From contig VWYX01001282.1 of assembly GCA_013396525.1 (NCBI GenBank), forward strand, positions 62,001 to 126,000: 64,000 nt of DNA, in the 5' to 3' direction. Below the pieces are notes generated by a model. It saw only the letters and a program-made list of their open reading frames with translations, searched no databases and had not been told where the DNA came from. Each line of letters opens with the position of its first letter. The first letter of the stretch is position 1. Of this stretch, positions 44,792-58,200 are shown one piece after another. The DNA is from Chaetorhynchus papuensis. Lineage: Eukaryota > Chordata > Aves > Passeriformes > Rhipiduridae. The translations under genes were made by a program, and so were the position numbers.

Positions 44792-47700
44792 AAGGTCATG
44801 ATCCACGCATGTTAAACACTGAGGGCTTGGGTGGTCTCTTGCTGTACCTCCACCAGCTTGCTTGGTGTCAGATACTTTGCTCCCTGTTTGGGCTTCAGCC
44901 ATAGCCATGTGCCTAGCAAGGACAACTGCCTATACCTAGGCCAAATCTTGAAGAATCACCACTCACCATTTATGCTCTGGAAAGCTGCAAGGAGCTTGTC
45001 TCAATGGTGCCTGGACAAAATTTTTTGTAGCAGTGTTATAGCTGAGAGACTGTGGCACAGATGTGGGGAAGGGAGGAGGAGCCCCACTGATGAGAAGCTC
45101 CCGAGCCTCCCAACAGGGCATGGAGGGGGCATGGGTAGCTGAGGACTTGTGTCTGCTGTCACCTCTGGCACTAGCAGCCATCTACAGTCAGCACAGTCCT
45201 AACTGCAGGTAAGGCAGGTGGAAAGGGGAAGCCCCAGGTGAGAATGATGAACCCCCAAAATCTCCACCGTGATCAGACCTCACTTCCTTTGAGGGTCGAG
45301 TGGCAAGTGTGGCTGAGACAGAGAGCTGGGGGACAACAGCAATGGCTGTGGCCTCTCGCAGCTTGTCCCTGGTCATCTTAAAAATCATGCAAGGTGCAAG
45401 GGAAAAGACAAGAACTTCCTAGGACACGGCAGGGATGAAGAGTTTTAGCTGGCACGTGGAGGGGTGGGAGGGGTTGTGGGGGGCTCTGGACCTGATCTAG
45501 TGTAGCTTGCACTGGCAAGTTTCCTACCACCGGCTGTAGGCCAATATCACAGTGACATGCAGATGCAGCACTCAAACACCTAAGCCAGTTTTACATCACA
45601 CCTTTCATTATTTTGGGAGGTGTTTCCACAAAGGTTCTCATTTCAGTGTATTAGTCCCCTGTTTCACTGCCACTGATGTTCTGACTGTGACTTCAGCATC
45701 ATTTAGCAGCCAAGTAAATGAAGTGAGAGAAGGCTGAATTGACAGCAGGCTGGGATAGCAGGGACGCTGTCATGTGGCCCTAAGCAGATGAAAGTCCACT
45801 GAGGGGAGGACTGAATCAGGAAAGCTGTGATTACTTTTTTCCCCCTCCGGTGAAAGCTGGGAGATAACTTGCAAAGCTTTGCTCATGAGCAGAGGTGACA
45901 GAGGGTGTCCAGTGAACACAGCCTTTGTATCTTTTCAGCAGTTCCCTGGAGCATGAAACTGCTCTTTTCAGGCTGAAGCCGTCAGGAAGGGCATCTTATG
46001 CTTGCCATTTTTGATGAGAGGATTTAAGGGCCATCCAGCAGAGGACCTAACTCTAAACCCACAAGCAATCAATTTGTTTTGATGCTCTGAAATTACTGTG
46101 CTAAACCAAGAAAGATGGATAAAACGATAGGACGTCAGCAACAGAGCTGGGTGGTTAAGCCAGATATACTGAGTCCCTCTTTGTGACATAAACTTTCTGG
46201 TACATAACTTTCTCCTTGGCCCACAGCAGTTGCATTTCAAGGCCTCCTAATATGGATCAGTGACAGAGCAATTCTCTTACAGAGGGTCAAAAGTACTTTT
46301 CACATATTTTCACACATTTTTTTTAACACAAGCAATAACCTGGGTCTTTACGTGTCAAGCAAAAGGCAAGTTCCTTTGGCTATTTATCTTCATCTAGTAT
46401 TTTGCTTCATGTGAAGCTGTAAATGAGAAAAGTATCTACATATCCTCTAAGTTCCTAAACCCAAAGCATTTAATAAGAAATAAACCATTAGTGACCTGCC
46501 ATTCCTTTGCATCCAGAACAATTTCCAGCTGAAACCCTGACAACAATGGAGTGATTCAAAGCTCACAGATGTTTCACGAAGATTTTCTCAGAAGATCTAG
46601 TCAGATGGATATCACAAATGCACTCTGTTTGCCATCAGACAAATATGATATATATGAGATTCACCTTTACCCATAAACCACTCGAATGAGGCTTCATCAA
46701 AGAAAGTATGCTTTTCATCATGCTTTTTACTGGCAGTAGAGGTGTGCCCAGAAGCACTCTGTGCTAAGTCTTTTTCTTGTAAATACCCACAGGCTTATTG
46801 CTCATCCTCCCTCATTCAGAACCCGGTGGACATGTAGGAAGGGGAAGGATAGTTCTGCACAGTTGTTGGTTCTGGTAGTTGGGGAGTCTTTCTTGCACTG
46901 AACTAGGGGAGAGAAACAGCTTACTTCCCCCACACTTTTAAGGAGCTCAGCCTTAATTGCAAATGTGATGTCCTTCAGTGTAATCAGTTATTCCCTTGTT
47001 CCGAGCTCTCCTAAGAGGCTGATTGACCTTCACTGTCTCTCCAGCTCTTTGTCCCTCCTGGCAACAGATAAGATAAAACCTGTCAATGTGTTGGAGAGCT
47101 CTAACAGATCTTTCCTGTGTGCGTATACGTCGTGGTTGTTCCCTGACATTGTGTTGCCTGCTTGTCCAACGCAGGCTCTGATTGATGGGAGCTAGGAGAG
47201 GTTGTTTTAACAGACACAGCAGCCCCGTGATATGGGAAAAGACAGGGTCAGGTTAGGCTTACTGGTGTAAGAAATGAAGGATGAAGCAGTCACCCTCTGC
47301 ATCTTTACTGCACATGATGTTTTATGTCCCTTTCCCTATATCTTGTAGGCTGGGGAACAGAAGAAGGTGTAATAGGACCTGTCAGAGTTTCCTTCCCTTT
47401 CTCCTTTGCCTTCCTCTCAGCCTCATCTCATCTGCCTTCCCTGCTCTTTCCTGCTCTTGTCCTTCTCATACCTCTCCCTTAGCTCTTTCCTAATTAAGAT
47501 CTCAAACCCCATCTCTTTTCACACTGATCATGCCACTACTGTCATATTTGCAAATTCTTTTTATGTCCCTTCTGCTTCCTTGTCCCTTTTATTGCCTTCA
47601 TTGTCTCTCTTGAGATAGCCCTTCAGGTCAAGGACTGCCCCACAGTTCAGACCTGTGCAGTGCCTTGCCAAGTGTTGCTCCAGTTCTGCTTGGCCACAGC

Positions 47701-50700
47701 AGAAAATAGAAACCTCACGTGCATCCCAACACCATAAAGCTCATGAGCTCCACTTTGCACACTGAAGTCTCCTACTGGCAATGGACTTTGTTCCCTGGCA
47801 GGGCAGTGAAGCAAGCTGTTTGTGGCATGTCTTGTGACTGCTTGGCAGGAGCCTTTCCTTCCTGCTGCCAGCTAGGAATGGGGTTAGGTGATCATTTCCA
47901 GGACTATCTGATGGGTACCCCTTCACAACACAAACCAAACTCCAAAGAGCAGTGCAGTTGCTGAACTCCTGGAAGCAGCTGTAGGAAAACATGTTGTTAG
48001 TTTGTCCACAAACTGAAGTGAGTGGCCAATGCAGTGCAGCGAGGAAGGGGACAGATCTGGTGGGGCGTGTGGAGGCACCTGGATCCTCACTGTCAAGGAA
48101 CCTTGCCTGCGTATTCATTCCCTCAGCCGCCTGAGGGGAGGCCAAGAGGGGAGCAGCTAGCTGGAGGCATCTGGCAGGGTGGGCAGGGGCTAGGAGACCC
48201 TGGCAGCAGTGAGGGAAGGAAGGAGTGGCTTTATGCAGCTGATTAGCTGTTCCTCTTTGCTGTTTCCTGACTTTATAAGATCCTTAAACCTTGAAGTGAA
48301 AACAGTGATACAGCACTGGGCAGCAGCTACCTAATTTTCTCCTGGCTCTCTTGGACACCACCCACAGTTGGTGGGGTGAGGCTTCCCTGAACCAGCAGCT
48401 GCACTGATACGAAGTCTTCTGTCTGACAGGGAGTGGGCAGACCGAGGGAGTGAGCTGCTGGCTATGTCACTGCTGGCTATGTCACTGCTGTCCCAGGTTT
48501 TTAGTTTGGGGAAGCTGGTCACTCTGTGCCTGCAGCTGCGGCTGAAGTAGGCCTCTTGTTCCTGCTCTGGCTGCCAAGTAACAGACTGCTCCCTCAGTGC
48601 TCCAGAAGTGCTCAAGATACTGTGGTTACAAAGACAGGAAAGGCACCAGCAACAACTCTGGAATACTGCAGGATGTTTTGGGGCTTCTCCGTAGCACAGG
48701 TGAAACCAAGTCTTTCCATCTGGAGGCTGAGCAGCCAGGACCACTCCAGCCATGGGACAAAGGGAGCTGGAAGGGGGAGATGTGTGGCAGGACCCAAGTG
48801 TCCTAGAGTTTCATCCCCTCAACAGGCTAACCACATCCTCCTCAGCCTGACCTCTGAGTTGAGGCAGCAGCAAGCCCAGCTTCCCAGGGCTGCGGTGCAG
48901 ACAGAATAGCTGGTGGGGACATGGCTCTTTTGGTGCCCTGAGTCATCTGCTGCCCTGAGCCTCTGGCTAAGGGCCAGCCAAGCAATACCTACATCAGGCA
49001 AAAGCCTGGCCCGAGCGAGAGCAGCTGCTCCATCACTAGCACTGTGCAGCTGGCTCCCGTGCCGGGAAGCAGGATGGTACCATCTGTTTGGCCCGGGGGC
49101 AGCACAGGCGGCCGTGCTACTCACTGACACACTGTACAGCCTGTGGGACCAGTGCTGCTGGAGTCGTGGGGAAACGTGGAGTATGGGCACGACCCTGCAC
49201 AGTGGGTGCAATGAATGGGGCCAAGGAGGAATGGCACAAGCAGTGGGCTTGCAGCATCAAGACCATTGTGTTTCCCTGGCCTGCTGGCTTTTCTCTCCTT
49301 GCATCCAGGCTTTGGGAAACACTGGGGTTCAGTCACACTGGGAGCCATGTGAGCACTGGGCTGTGACCGCCCTCCTGCTCCTGGGCTGTGGCAGGCTGAC
49401 ACCTACTGTGACCTCCTCACCCGGTGCCCTTGGCACAGCTCCTGGCATCAGATATCCCAGCTTTGCATAGTTGCAACTCCTACTGACTTGGATCAGAGTT
49501 TACCTTGAGGGCCTAGAGCAATGGCACTGCTCCGGGCTGTTGTGTGATAAGGGTGACTCACTGCTCCCGCTCCCTGCCTTCGCCTTTGTGTACAAAACAA
49601 GCAAGGCCTGGACTTGTCCCTGTTCCCATCCCCTTACCTTGCTTTCCACACAGCCAGAGCAAGCAGACCTGTGAGGGCTGGCACGCATTTGCCAGGCTTC
49701 TCTTCCATTTAGTAGGCACTAAAATATAGAAAAAACCACTTTTTCTAGTCATTTAAGTTCATTCTTCCCTGTCAGTAGTAGAGACAGCTGTGGGAGAAGC
49801 AAGAATTTTCACCCTCGTCTCATTTCAGGGAGGGCTTGCCCCTCTCACTTCTGGGTGTTTTCTTGCTCTCTGTACCTCCACTGCCCAGGGCACACAGGGA
49901 CTGCATTGCGATGGATCTGTCTCCCTCCTCTTAACAGCCTGTCACAGCAGAATTCACTCATCATTGCTGAGATTTAGCTATTTCCCTCAAGGGTCTGGTC
50001 AGCATCAGATATGCACATGTGCAACATCTCCATTTAAATCCATAATAAATGTGCACACACATTTTGTGTGGTGACTGGCCCCCTGACTCACACAAAAATG
50101 CATTTTAAATGGGCTTGGAGGATTTGGGCCATCGTTAAATTTCAAGGAACAAGGCCCACTCCTGCATTCCTGTGCACCGGGGACCCGGGGATGTGCATAT
50201 CGTGAAAGACCAAACTCACACCGCCCTTGCTGCATCTCCCCTCCCCAGCCACCTCCCCGGAATGAAGAAACACGAGACTCCAGCACTTTCTTGGTGGCGT
50301 AGACTTCCTGTTGCAATCCTCCCCTCCCTCTCCAGCACAGGGAAATCTGCTTAGCCTTTACTTTCTCACACATGTTTCAGATGTGCAGGGGTGTGATTGT
50401 AAACAATGTCATCGGCCGTGCCAGAGCTGTCTGCTCCTGCCGTGCTCCCTTCCCAGCACCCCAGGGGTTCCCGTAACAGGGCGTAAAGCAAACAAAGCAA
50501 AACAGTAATCTGCTGTTCCAATGGCATTTTTTTTGTTTTTAGAAAATGTTAATGATAGGTTATGTGATTACCCTAGGTTTGGCTCCACTTACTCTTTATT
50601 AAGCACATCTGGTATTTAGTAACAGTGTAAGTAGCAGGAGTTTTTCTGGCGCGCAAATGAGATTATCCAATGTTGCCATGCAGTATGGAAACTCCTCAGG

Positions 50701-51264
50701 GAAGCCAGTGAACTGCGTGGAGATACAAGACTTTCTTTTCGGCTGGGCATGCAGCCAGAATAGCTAAAAAATGTGGATTGGCACAGAGCTGTTGCCACGC
50801 AAACACTTCTGGAAATTTCTGTGTTCGGGCCTGCCAAGTCCTTCCTATGTAACATGAGTTTCTGTCTTCCTCAGCAGCCCGTCTGAAGCCCGAGTTCTCC
50901 TGTACACTTTAAAAAGGAAAAATGAAAAAAAAGCTCCAAGGCAATCCTTCAGCCTTGTTTCCAGCATGCCACTGCCAAGCTAACAATTTCACCGAATTAG
51001 GGGGAATTTCCTAAAACATTTATTTGAGCTACATTGAGTGCAACATGTGGGAGACAACTGTGTTTCCTGGAGAAGAAAGGAGAGCTGTCTCACTCGTGGA
51101 GACTGCCTAATGTCTAGCAGGAGAAAAACAACCAGCCATGACAAGAAAATGTTTTTTAAAACTTGGCACAAGAAGCAGGTTTTATTTATTTTGAATGCCT
51201 TTTCCAGTCTGGTCAATGTAGTGTATGAAGAGAGGGTTGGTGGAGGGAAGCTGGTGTTTTTGTT
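44792..51264. other. Gene desert segment
   Basis: No gene is supported. It includes a pyrimidine-rich stretch at about 47.38-47.62 kb and a small 15-bp tandem repeat (unit GCTGGCTATGTCACT, about 2.3 copies) at 48457-48490. The sequence at 47.60-47.68 kb resembles the tail of an old LINE, discussed in the findings. Confidence 0.5.
48457..48490 (+). repeat. 15-bp tandem repeat, about 2.3 copies
   Basis: Two perfect copies of GCTGGCTATGTCACT (48457-48471 and 48472-48486) are followed by GCTG. It is too short to imply function. Confidence 0.9.
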
Positions 51265-51402
51265 AGGGCCCAGGGCTTGGAGTCAGGAGGTCTGGGCTCT
51301 ATTTCTGGCTCTGCTGTAGCCTTCCTGTGGGACTTGGGTGAAGCTCTTGGAGGTGAGTTGTTCCAGTCTCTGAGCTTCTCGATGCGTTTAATGGGGGTAT
51401 TG
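51265..51402 (+). mobile_element. MIR/CORE-SINE relic, sense orientation
   Basis: The sequence tracks the MIR consensus in order: GGGCTTGGAGTCAGGAGGTC, CTGGGCTCTATTTCTGGCTC, CCTGTGGGACTTGGGTGAAG, TCTCTGAGCTTCTC, then TTTAATGGGGGTATTG. These match MIR blocks GGAGTCAG, TCTGGGTTC, GGCTCTGCC, TGTGACCTTGGGC, CCTCAGTTTCC and AATGGGGATA. MIRs were amplified before the mammal-bird split or in related lineages and are rare in bird genomes. Confidence 0.65.
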
Positions 51403-54400
51403 TTTGCCGGTTTCATATGTGTTTGTGTGAACTCAGGCTCTGCGGCCAAAATTATTAATCCTCCGTGTTTCTTAAGGAAAGAACTGGGAAGGATATGAAG
51501 CAGAAAAGCAAATGTTCATTTGTTGCTTGGCTGTGCTTGGCTGCTGCTGTTGCAAGACACTGGCCTTTGGATCTTTAAACTTGGTTGCTCTGTGTCTAGG
51601 GATCTTTGTGGGTGTTCCTGACAAACCCCTGTCAGTCTTGCCTCTCCCACCCCTAACAATGGGACACATGCATTTATATTGCAACTTCGTTGACTTAGTG
51701 ATGGTACCCTTGGGAAGGAGTTTGTCCGGGTAATTTCTAGACTTTTTCACTGTGAAGAGAGAATTTAGTGTGAAGGCTGCTGGCCATGAGCAGAGGGGAT
51801 TCATTGCAGCAACTTTAAAGCACATTGTGCACTATTACTACATGGCCAGTGACCAGCTCTAGCACCCGGGTTGTGCATGGCTGTCCTTCCTGTGGATCAG
51901 GGGGCAGTGCAGCAGGGAACTACCTGGGTAAAGATGAGGAAGGGACTGCAAAAGCACCCTACCAGGCACTGCTGGCTGCTGCCTGGTGGCTCAGCTGTCC
52001 TCCACGATGAACTTCTGATGCAATTTCCAGCCACAGAAAGAACATCTCATCCAAAGAGCTGACGCGACTCCAAGCTGCATACCAACATAAGTGGAAGAGG
52101 GGATCTGGCTCTCCTACTGCATGCTTTTGGCCACAGCAACCCTTCCCACTTCCAAGAGGGACAAGGGAAGGGGCAACCAGCAGCCCTTGATCTGTGCAGC
52201 ACCCACAACATTCTCGGGGAAAGCGGGAAAGGATTAGTAACAGTGACAAAACAGGCATAGCTGTCCAAGGGACAAACAGATAAGCTTGGGATTTTCCTGT
52301 CTGCTGACCCACCCTCTGATAAGTCACACTAATAACTCTCGATGGGTTAACTTCTGCACAAGCAGAGCTTCTTTTCAGCCCAGTCTCGCTTCTGTAAGCA
52401 TCACTCCCATGGCTATGGCTCCTGTGGCTGTAGTGACATCCATAGTTTGTCAGCGACATTTTGCTGAGTAGTTAATGGGTAAGGATACAGAAAGTTTGCA
52501 GGGCAGTGAGGCAAGAAGGAATGAGAATAACAGACAGTGTAAGAAAGGGAAGGACTGCAAGAATGGGGAGTAAGAATGTGTAAGATTCAAGGCGAGAGAA
52601 CTTAATTTCCTCAGGGATGCAAATATGAAAAAAGAGAAAACATCGGACAGGGAGAAGTGAAGGGGAGAGAACAGCAATGCAGAACTGAAGAGCCAGACCA
52701 CAGAAACTGAGGATGACAATGGCCAGGAATGAAAGGGAATGACCAGAGAAAAAATGAGAGAAGTAGGTAGAACCATAGTGTAAAGAAAAGGAGTGGCATA
52801 ATGAACAAGAGAAGAAAATTATTTTTAGAAGAGGGAATGCAAACCAAGACAGGAGAGAATTATGTAGAGATAACAGAAAAAGTCATAGGTGGAAGAAGGA
52901 ATAATAAGACAGGGACACTGGAGAAAGCAGGTGAAGCAAAGAGACTCACACTGTTCTTAGGTTAATGAAGTTTCTTTTTCCTAGTTTCGTATTGTGTTGC
53001 AATGTCCCAAGAGGCATTTTGTTTCTGTGGCTCTTTTGGCCACTTATGGCTAATTATTCTGGGTTCCATGACTAAGTAATTAGAAGAAAAGGAAAAGAGC
53101 CTAAAAGTCACCCGGATGTGTCATAAGGCTTTGTCTGAAGGACTGCTCCCCTCAGAGGGAATTGTTTCTAGAAAATAGCTGGGACGCTGACATCCCCAGT
53201 GTGCATGTGGCTGGCCTCTGTGTCGCCTGGGTAAGCTGTAGGGGCTCAAAGATTTCCGAACCCTCCCCACCCACTTTGCTGCAAATTACTCTGTTCTGCT
53301 TGGGAGGGATGATGAGGAAGGGAGGATCCTAGCAGAATCCTCTTGCCAGCATGTCTGAAAGCTGGCTCCGATCCTGCAGGATTTGACCAATATTTGTTGA
53401 AAGTGGAGCAACTCAGAGTGCCGGGTGGCTTGGTCCTAGTCCTCAATCAATGGGAAATGAGAAGAGCAGAAGCAGATACTAGATTTCTCTTCTGTTCTAA
53501 TACTCCTTTTCTTTACATGCTTTGCTCATGTTAACTTGGTGCATTTCATTTACTTATTGAAGAGATACATAAACGTTTTACATTCAGGAGGCACCTGACA
53601 ATTCCTGCATTCACTAAGAAACCTGCAGCCTGGGAGCAAACATCAAAGGAGAGCTTTTTCTCTTGAATTATATAATCTCTGTTATGAATGTAATTAAACA
53701 ACACCTTGCAGGAAAGGGGCAGAACATTTAGTTAATATAAGCAAGGCATGTAACTGCACTGTATGTCTTAAATGACAGTTTCATGGGATAGAAAATCTGA
53801 CCTAAAAAGCATTCTGTGCTGGACCAGGACATCATAGCCATGTGAAACCAAGCACTGAACAAGCACAAATGTACTGGTTCAGATACGTTTGACACATTCT
53901 GGCAGGCACTGCACCGAATCAGGTAAGGTCTGTCCTCCAGTCAGCATAAAACTGGCATAAACACCAGTAAATAGCGTGCTCTGACTCATTCAACAGAAAC
54001 ATACTGGTGTGCTTATGCCAGATCCAGATCCAGTACACACAGGAGGTGCTCCTGCAGTGCCAAAATCTCATATTAATGAAGCTGGAAGCAGAGCCATGTG
54101 CATTAGCTGCATGCTTTGAATTCTTAGGAGTGGCAGCCATTCATGGTAGGGGGGCTTTTTCAGAACAATCATAAAAGGCCTTTTTTTTTTTTTTTCTGGG
54201 GTGACAAAATTGTTTCCTTTGTTTCCAATAATCTCAGCATTTGAAAATACTGAATTGGTCCTTTTGTTTGCTGCATCCATTTATTGCGGACTGTAGTCTC
54301 AGTGCAGCTCATGTTAGGATGACCAGTCCCCCTGCCCTCCACCACACAATTATGCCAGTCTGTTTAAAGATGCTGACCAAGCATAAAGTTGACTGCCTTG

Positions 54401-55001
54401 CCATGAAAGTAGTTTGCCATACCAGAACTGTTACTTAAAATCAAACATTTAAATCATTTGAGACTGAAGGAAATAATTTGGTCAATTGAAACACTCCCCT
54501 TGGTTTTTCTTAATGTACATATCCCAGCGATGTGCCAGAACGGCCCTTGGTATTTTCTTGTTAAAGTTTCATGAACGAATTGGAGAAAAGCTTAGAATAA
54601 TTTCTTTACCTCTGAGGAAAATCACAGACTCTTAACATTATGCTTCACCATCCCTGCTAGAAATGATTTATTCCTAGGGCTCATGAAACATTCTTGAAAG
54701 AGTAAAATTTTTGCCTTGTGACTGCAGCTTATTGCACCAAGTGTCGGACACTTTCAAAACAATTTCCTGAGAGGATGTGAAAGGTAGATTGGGATCCAAA
54801 GGGACACATTTTTCTCCTTTCCTTTCATATTCCCAGGGCACCTTCCCACTTCTATAGGAAATGCAATGCAGAGCACTAATCTTGGTCGACTAAAAGGAAC
54901 ACTTTTTCTCATTTCAAAGAGGAAAGCAAGTCACAAAAATTGAAGCTAAACCTGGTAACTGTAATAACGCTTGGCACTTACATGCAGGTTTTCATCTTCT
55001 A
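51403..55001. other. Gene desert segment with a purine-biased stretch
   Basis: No gene is supported. From about 52.49 to 52.93 kb the + strand is strongly purine-biased (AGA/GAA-rich) without being a simple repeat, so the opposite strand shows spurious Ser/Leu/Phe-rich open frames. A T15 run lies at 54181-54195. Confidence 0.5.
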
Positions 55002-55207
55002 GCCACTTTACATTAAGTAATGAATCCTCAGGACTTCCCTGTGGAGTAGGTAGCTGAGTATTATTAGCCCCCTTCTGCAAATGGGAAAACCGAGGAGGAG
55101 ATGTTAAGTACCTTGCCTAAAGCCAATGAGGGATTCTGTTGTAGAGTTGGGATCAGAGGTTAGGAGTTCTTGTGCTTTCAATTCCCATACCTATTGTGTC
55201 ACTTAAG
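55002..55207 (-). mobile_element. MIR/CORE-SINE relic, reverse orientation
   Basis: The + strand reads as the reverse complement of a MIR-type SINE: CACTTTACATTAAGTAATGA, AATCCTCAGGACTTCCCTGT, GAGTAGGTAGCTGAGTATTA, AGCCCCCTTCTGCAAATGGG, AAAACCGAGGAGGAGATGTT, AAGTACCTTGCCTAAAG, then GGGATCAGAGGTTAGGAGTT. These line up with TTTACA, AATCCTCACAAC, CTGTGAGGTAGGTA, TATTATTATCCCC, GAAACTGAGG and TTAAGTAACTTGCCCAAGG. Related sequence may begin near 54970. This is the best preserved of the three relics. Confidence 0.7.
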
Positions 55208-58200
55208 TACAGAGCCATAACTGAATATCATAATGACCCTGGGGTGAAGTGATTCCAGCTACTTGGATCCGAGCACGGCTCCTCTGATGGTCAGAGACTC
55301 AGTGGTGCAGCTGCACTCAGCTGGACAGGGCAAGAGTGCCTAATGGGCAGGATAAAGAAGTGTCATTCTCTTTGGTCTCCTCAAACTTACCACTGGGCAA
55401 CGTCCACCAGGCCGGGTCTCAGCTCAGCTCTTCAGCTGGCTGTGCCTTCACTTTAAGGCATAAGGCCAAATGTTCACCTTGATGGGTGTCCTGCCACTAA
55501 GAAATGTGTCTTCAAAGGCAGGTGCTGCTGTTAAGACCAAGGTTATTGTTCATCTACTTTTGTGTGACACTTGTTACAACAGAACAGGCAAGTCCCTTTC
55601 TAGCTAATTCATGCTTGTGCAGGAGTGTGAAAAGAAACCCAGACCCCTGTGCTCTGGGCTAAAGCAGATTCTTCTCTACCTTTAGGAATAGAATTTTTAT
55701 GTTCTGCGGTCCTCACATCACCTGAATGGGAGCACAGGTCCTGCTTTTCACAGGGCTGCTAGGAGGGTTCACAGATCTCAGCCTTGCCCCTGACCAGTGT
55801 GTGCTTTAGACAGGGAACAACATATTAAAAAAGAGAGTGTAACATGAAAACCATGAGGAAAATTACCATCAATTGCCACACAGTTGCTAACGTGAATAAA
55901 GGAAATGCGTTCCCATGAATTCAGGAAAGAATGATCCATTTCAGTGTTTCTCAGGCAAAGAAATGCTTGCTTTTTGTCTTCTAAATGCCTATTTCCCTTA
56001 GCAGTATTTCCTGCATGTTGTTCAACCATGTTTTCATCACATCAAGGTGCCATCGGGCATTGAAGCATAAGAACTGGCTTGTATCTCTCGCTTGCTGCCA
56101 GTGTATACTGATGTGGTGTGGAATGATAAAGGGAAGGTGTGTAAAATGCACTTGTTCACTAATATTTTCCTTCTGACCCTTCCATTAACATGAAATGGGC
56201 ACAAATCCATCCATGAACACACTGACTCCAGCTCTGCACATAGAGAACGTATTATTCCAGTTGGGAACAGGAATCAGTTTTGCACCTGACATAGCCTTCA
56301 TTTTGGAAGGGAATCAGAGGATTTGGAACTTGAGACTGATCCACACCCCAGGTTTATTTTGTTTATACGTAGGAAAAATGTGGAAATCCCCAGATGCTGG
56401 TGGCCAGGATAAGAATCATTCTTCCACTGAAAACACAGAACCATATTTGCTCTGAGAATGAAAAGATGACATTTTCTCATTCCTGTGAATTTTGTCTAAT
56501 GATTTTGCCCTGAAAACCACCTGGTTTTACTAATTGGTCACTAGAGATTATGAATATCAGCCTTGCATTAACATTTTAAAACAAAATACTAGAATGATCT
56601 TTTTGGAGCTCTCTGACTATTTCTAGGAGTATTGCAATGAAGCAGGGTGTTTAGAGTCAGAAAGATCATGTGATAATGCCTGAGTCACATTAATTGGATT
56701 GTCAGGGACTACTGGACCCCGCCATAAGTGTGAGAGAAGCTGGGAAGCCAATGAAACTTGCAGGGCACTGGTGCTAACTGATATCTATCTTATATTTTAA
56801 AATACAATGATACAAACACCACCTGGACCAGAGTGTTAACTTGTCTGGAGTCTTCTCACTCGGTTTTGTGTCCTCTGGAGAGGTGAGTGCTCCACTCAGC
56901 AGTGCTGGACCCTGAGGAGCCCTGCTGAGCTGCATGGAGATACAGAGCAGGTCCTTCATGCATGATCTGGAGAACACTTCCCATGATCAGTGTGCAGACC
57001 ATTTGCTGCAAAGGAGGTTCTCCACATTGCACTATCTGGCACTGGGATTTTTGCTAAACATTAATGTTTTCAACTGTGCAAAGTATTTATAAAGCACACA
57101 ACATGTCTGTCAGAGCAGAGTATGCTTTTAATATAATGTAGTATGAGCATGTGGAAAAAATAATGGAAACTGTTCTTCATTCAGAATTCAAGCACAACAA
57201 ACTGTAATTACATCAAAATTTTTAGAACATGTTTCCCTTAAGCGTTTCATTAAATATTAAGGAAACATAATCACATATGTTAAAAACTGCGCCAATGTCC
57301 TATAGATTGCATAGGAAGGACTTGGATTTTCCTTTCACACTGGTATTGTATCATAATTCCATGAGGTCATCTTCGTCCATGAGGAGGACTGGGCATATAG
57401 TTCCCTCCCTGTTACATGTGTATGTGCTCAGAGGGAGGGCATGTCTGGAGCACTGACATGTACTCCAAAGGGTGCTGCAATGTAACCTTTGCTTGAGCTA
57501 TGTGCCTCTTCCTTACTTTTTTTTGAAAGGGAAATACGCTTTCTCCTCCCCTACTGACATGTGAGCAACCTCAGCTAAATCCTTTGTTGGAGAACAGAGC
57601 TCTTTGGTGATCAAACATTTTACCTCTTCACAAAACAGAGAGAGGGTAATACAATTATATTAACACTCTCAACTGGCTAACAGGATAGTCCAGGTGTAAC
57701 AGGACTATCCCTTTGCTTAGAGTGTATTTTGAAAATTAAAGGCAGAGGAGCCAATGCTGGGTCAGGAAGCACTGAGCAGGATGGGTGGATGGACGAGGGC
57801 CATGGCTTCTGGTGACCAAAGGTGTAGAAATGAAGGAAGAAGTTATGAAGCCAAATGCTGTCCTCTACTTGCTTTGGTCTGGCCACGCCTGCCCTGCTTT
57901 TTTTGTAATTCCTGCCTCACTCTTCTTCCCTGTTTTGCTCCTTGAGCCTTTCTGCCTGCTGGAAGGACCCAGAAAACCCTCTTGCAGACACCGCCCCCAC
58001 GTCACTACCATAGTCAGCACTTCCTGAAGCTACTGCTGCTGTGTCCAGGACTCTCTTGGTGGGGAATGAAGAGCAGAGGAGGGAGGGATGGCCACAAAAA
58101 GCACTGTGCCTTGGCAGCTCCTGGCCAAAGGGAGGCAGAAATACAAGGGAATGCCTGATGGGCTGGGTGCTGGTGAGCACCATGAGAGGAGCTTCATGCC

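Noticed and set aside
48913..49470. A 185-codon + strand open frame
   Set aside because: Overlapping frames on both strands are also open, the composition is Trp/Cys-rich as in random sequence, and no family is recognised.
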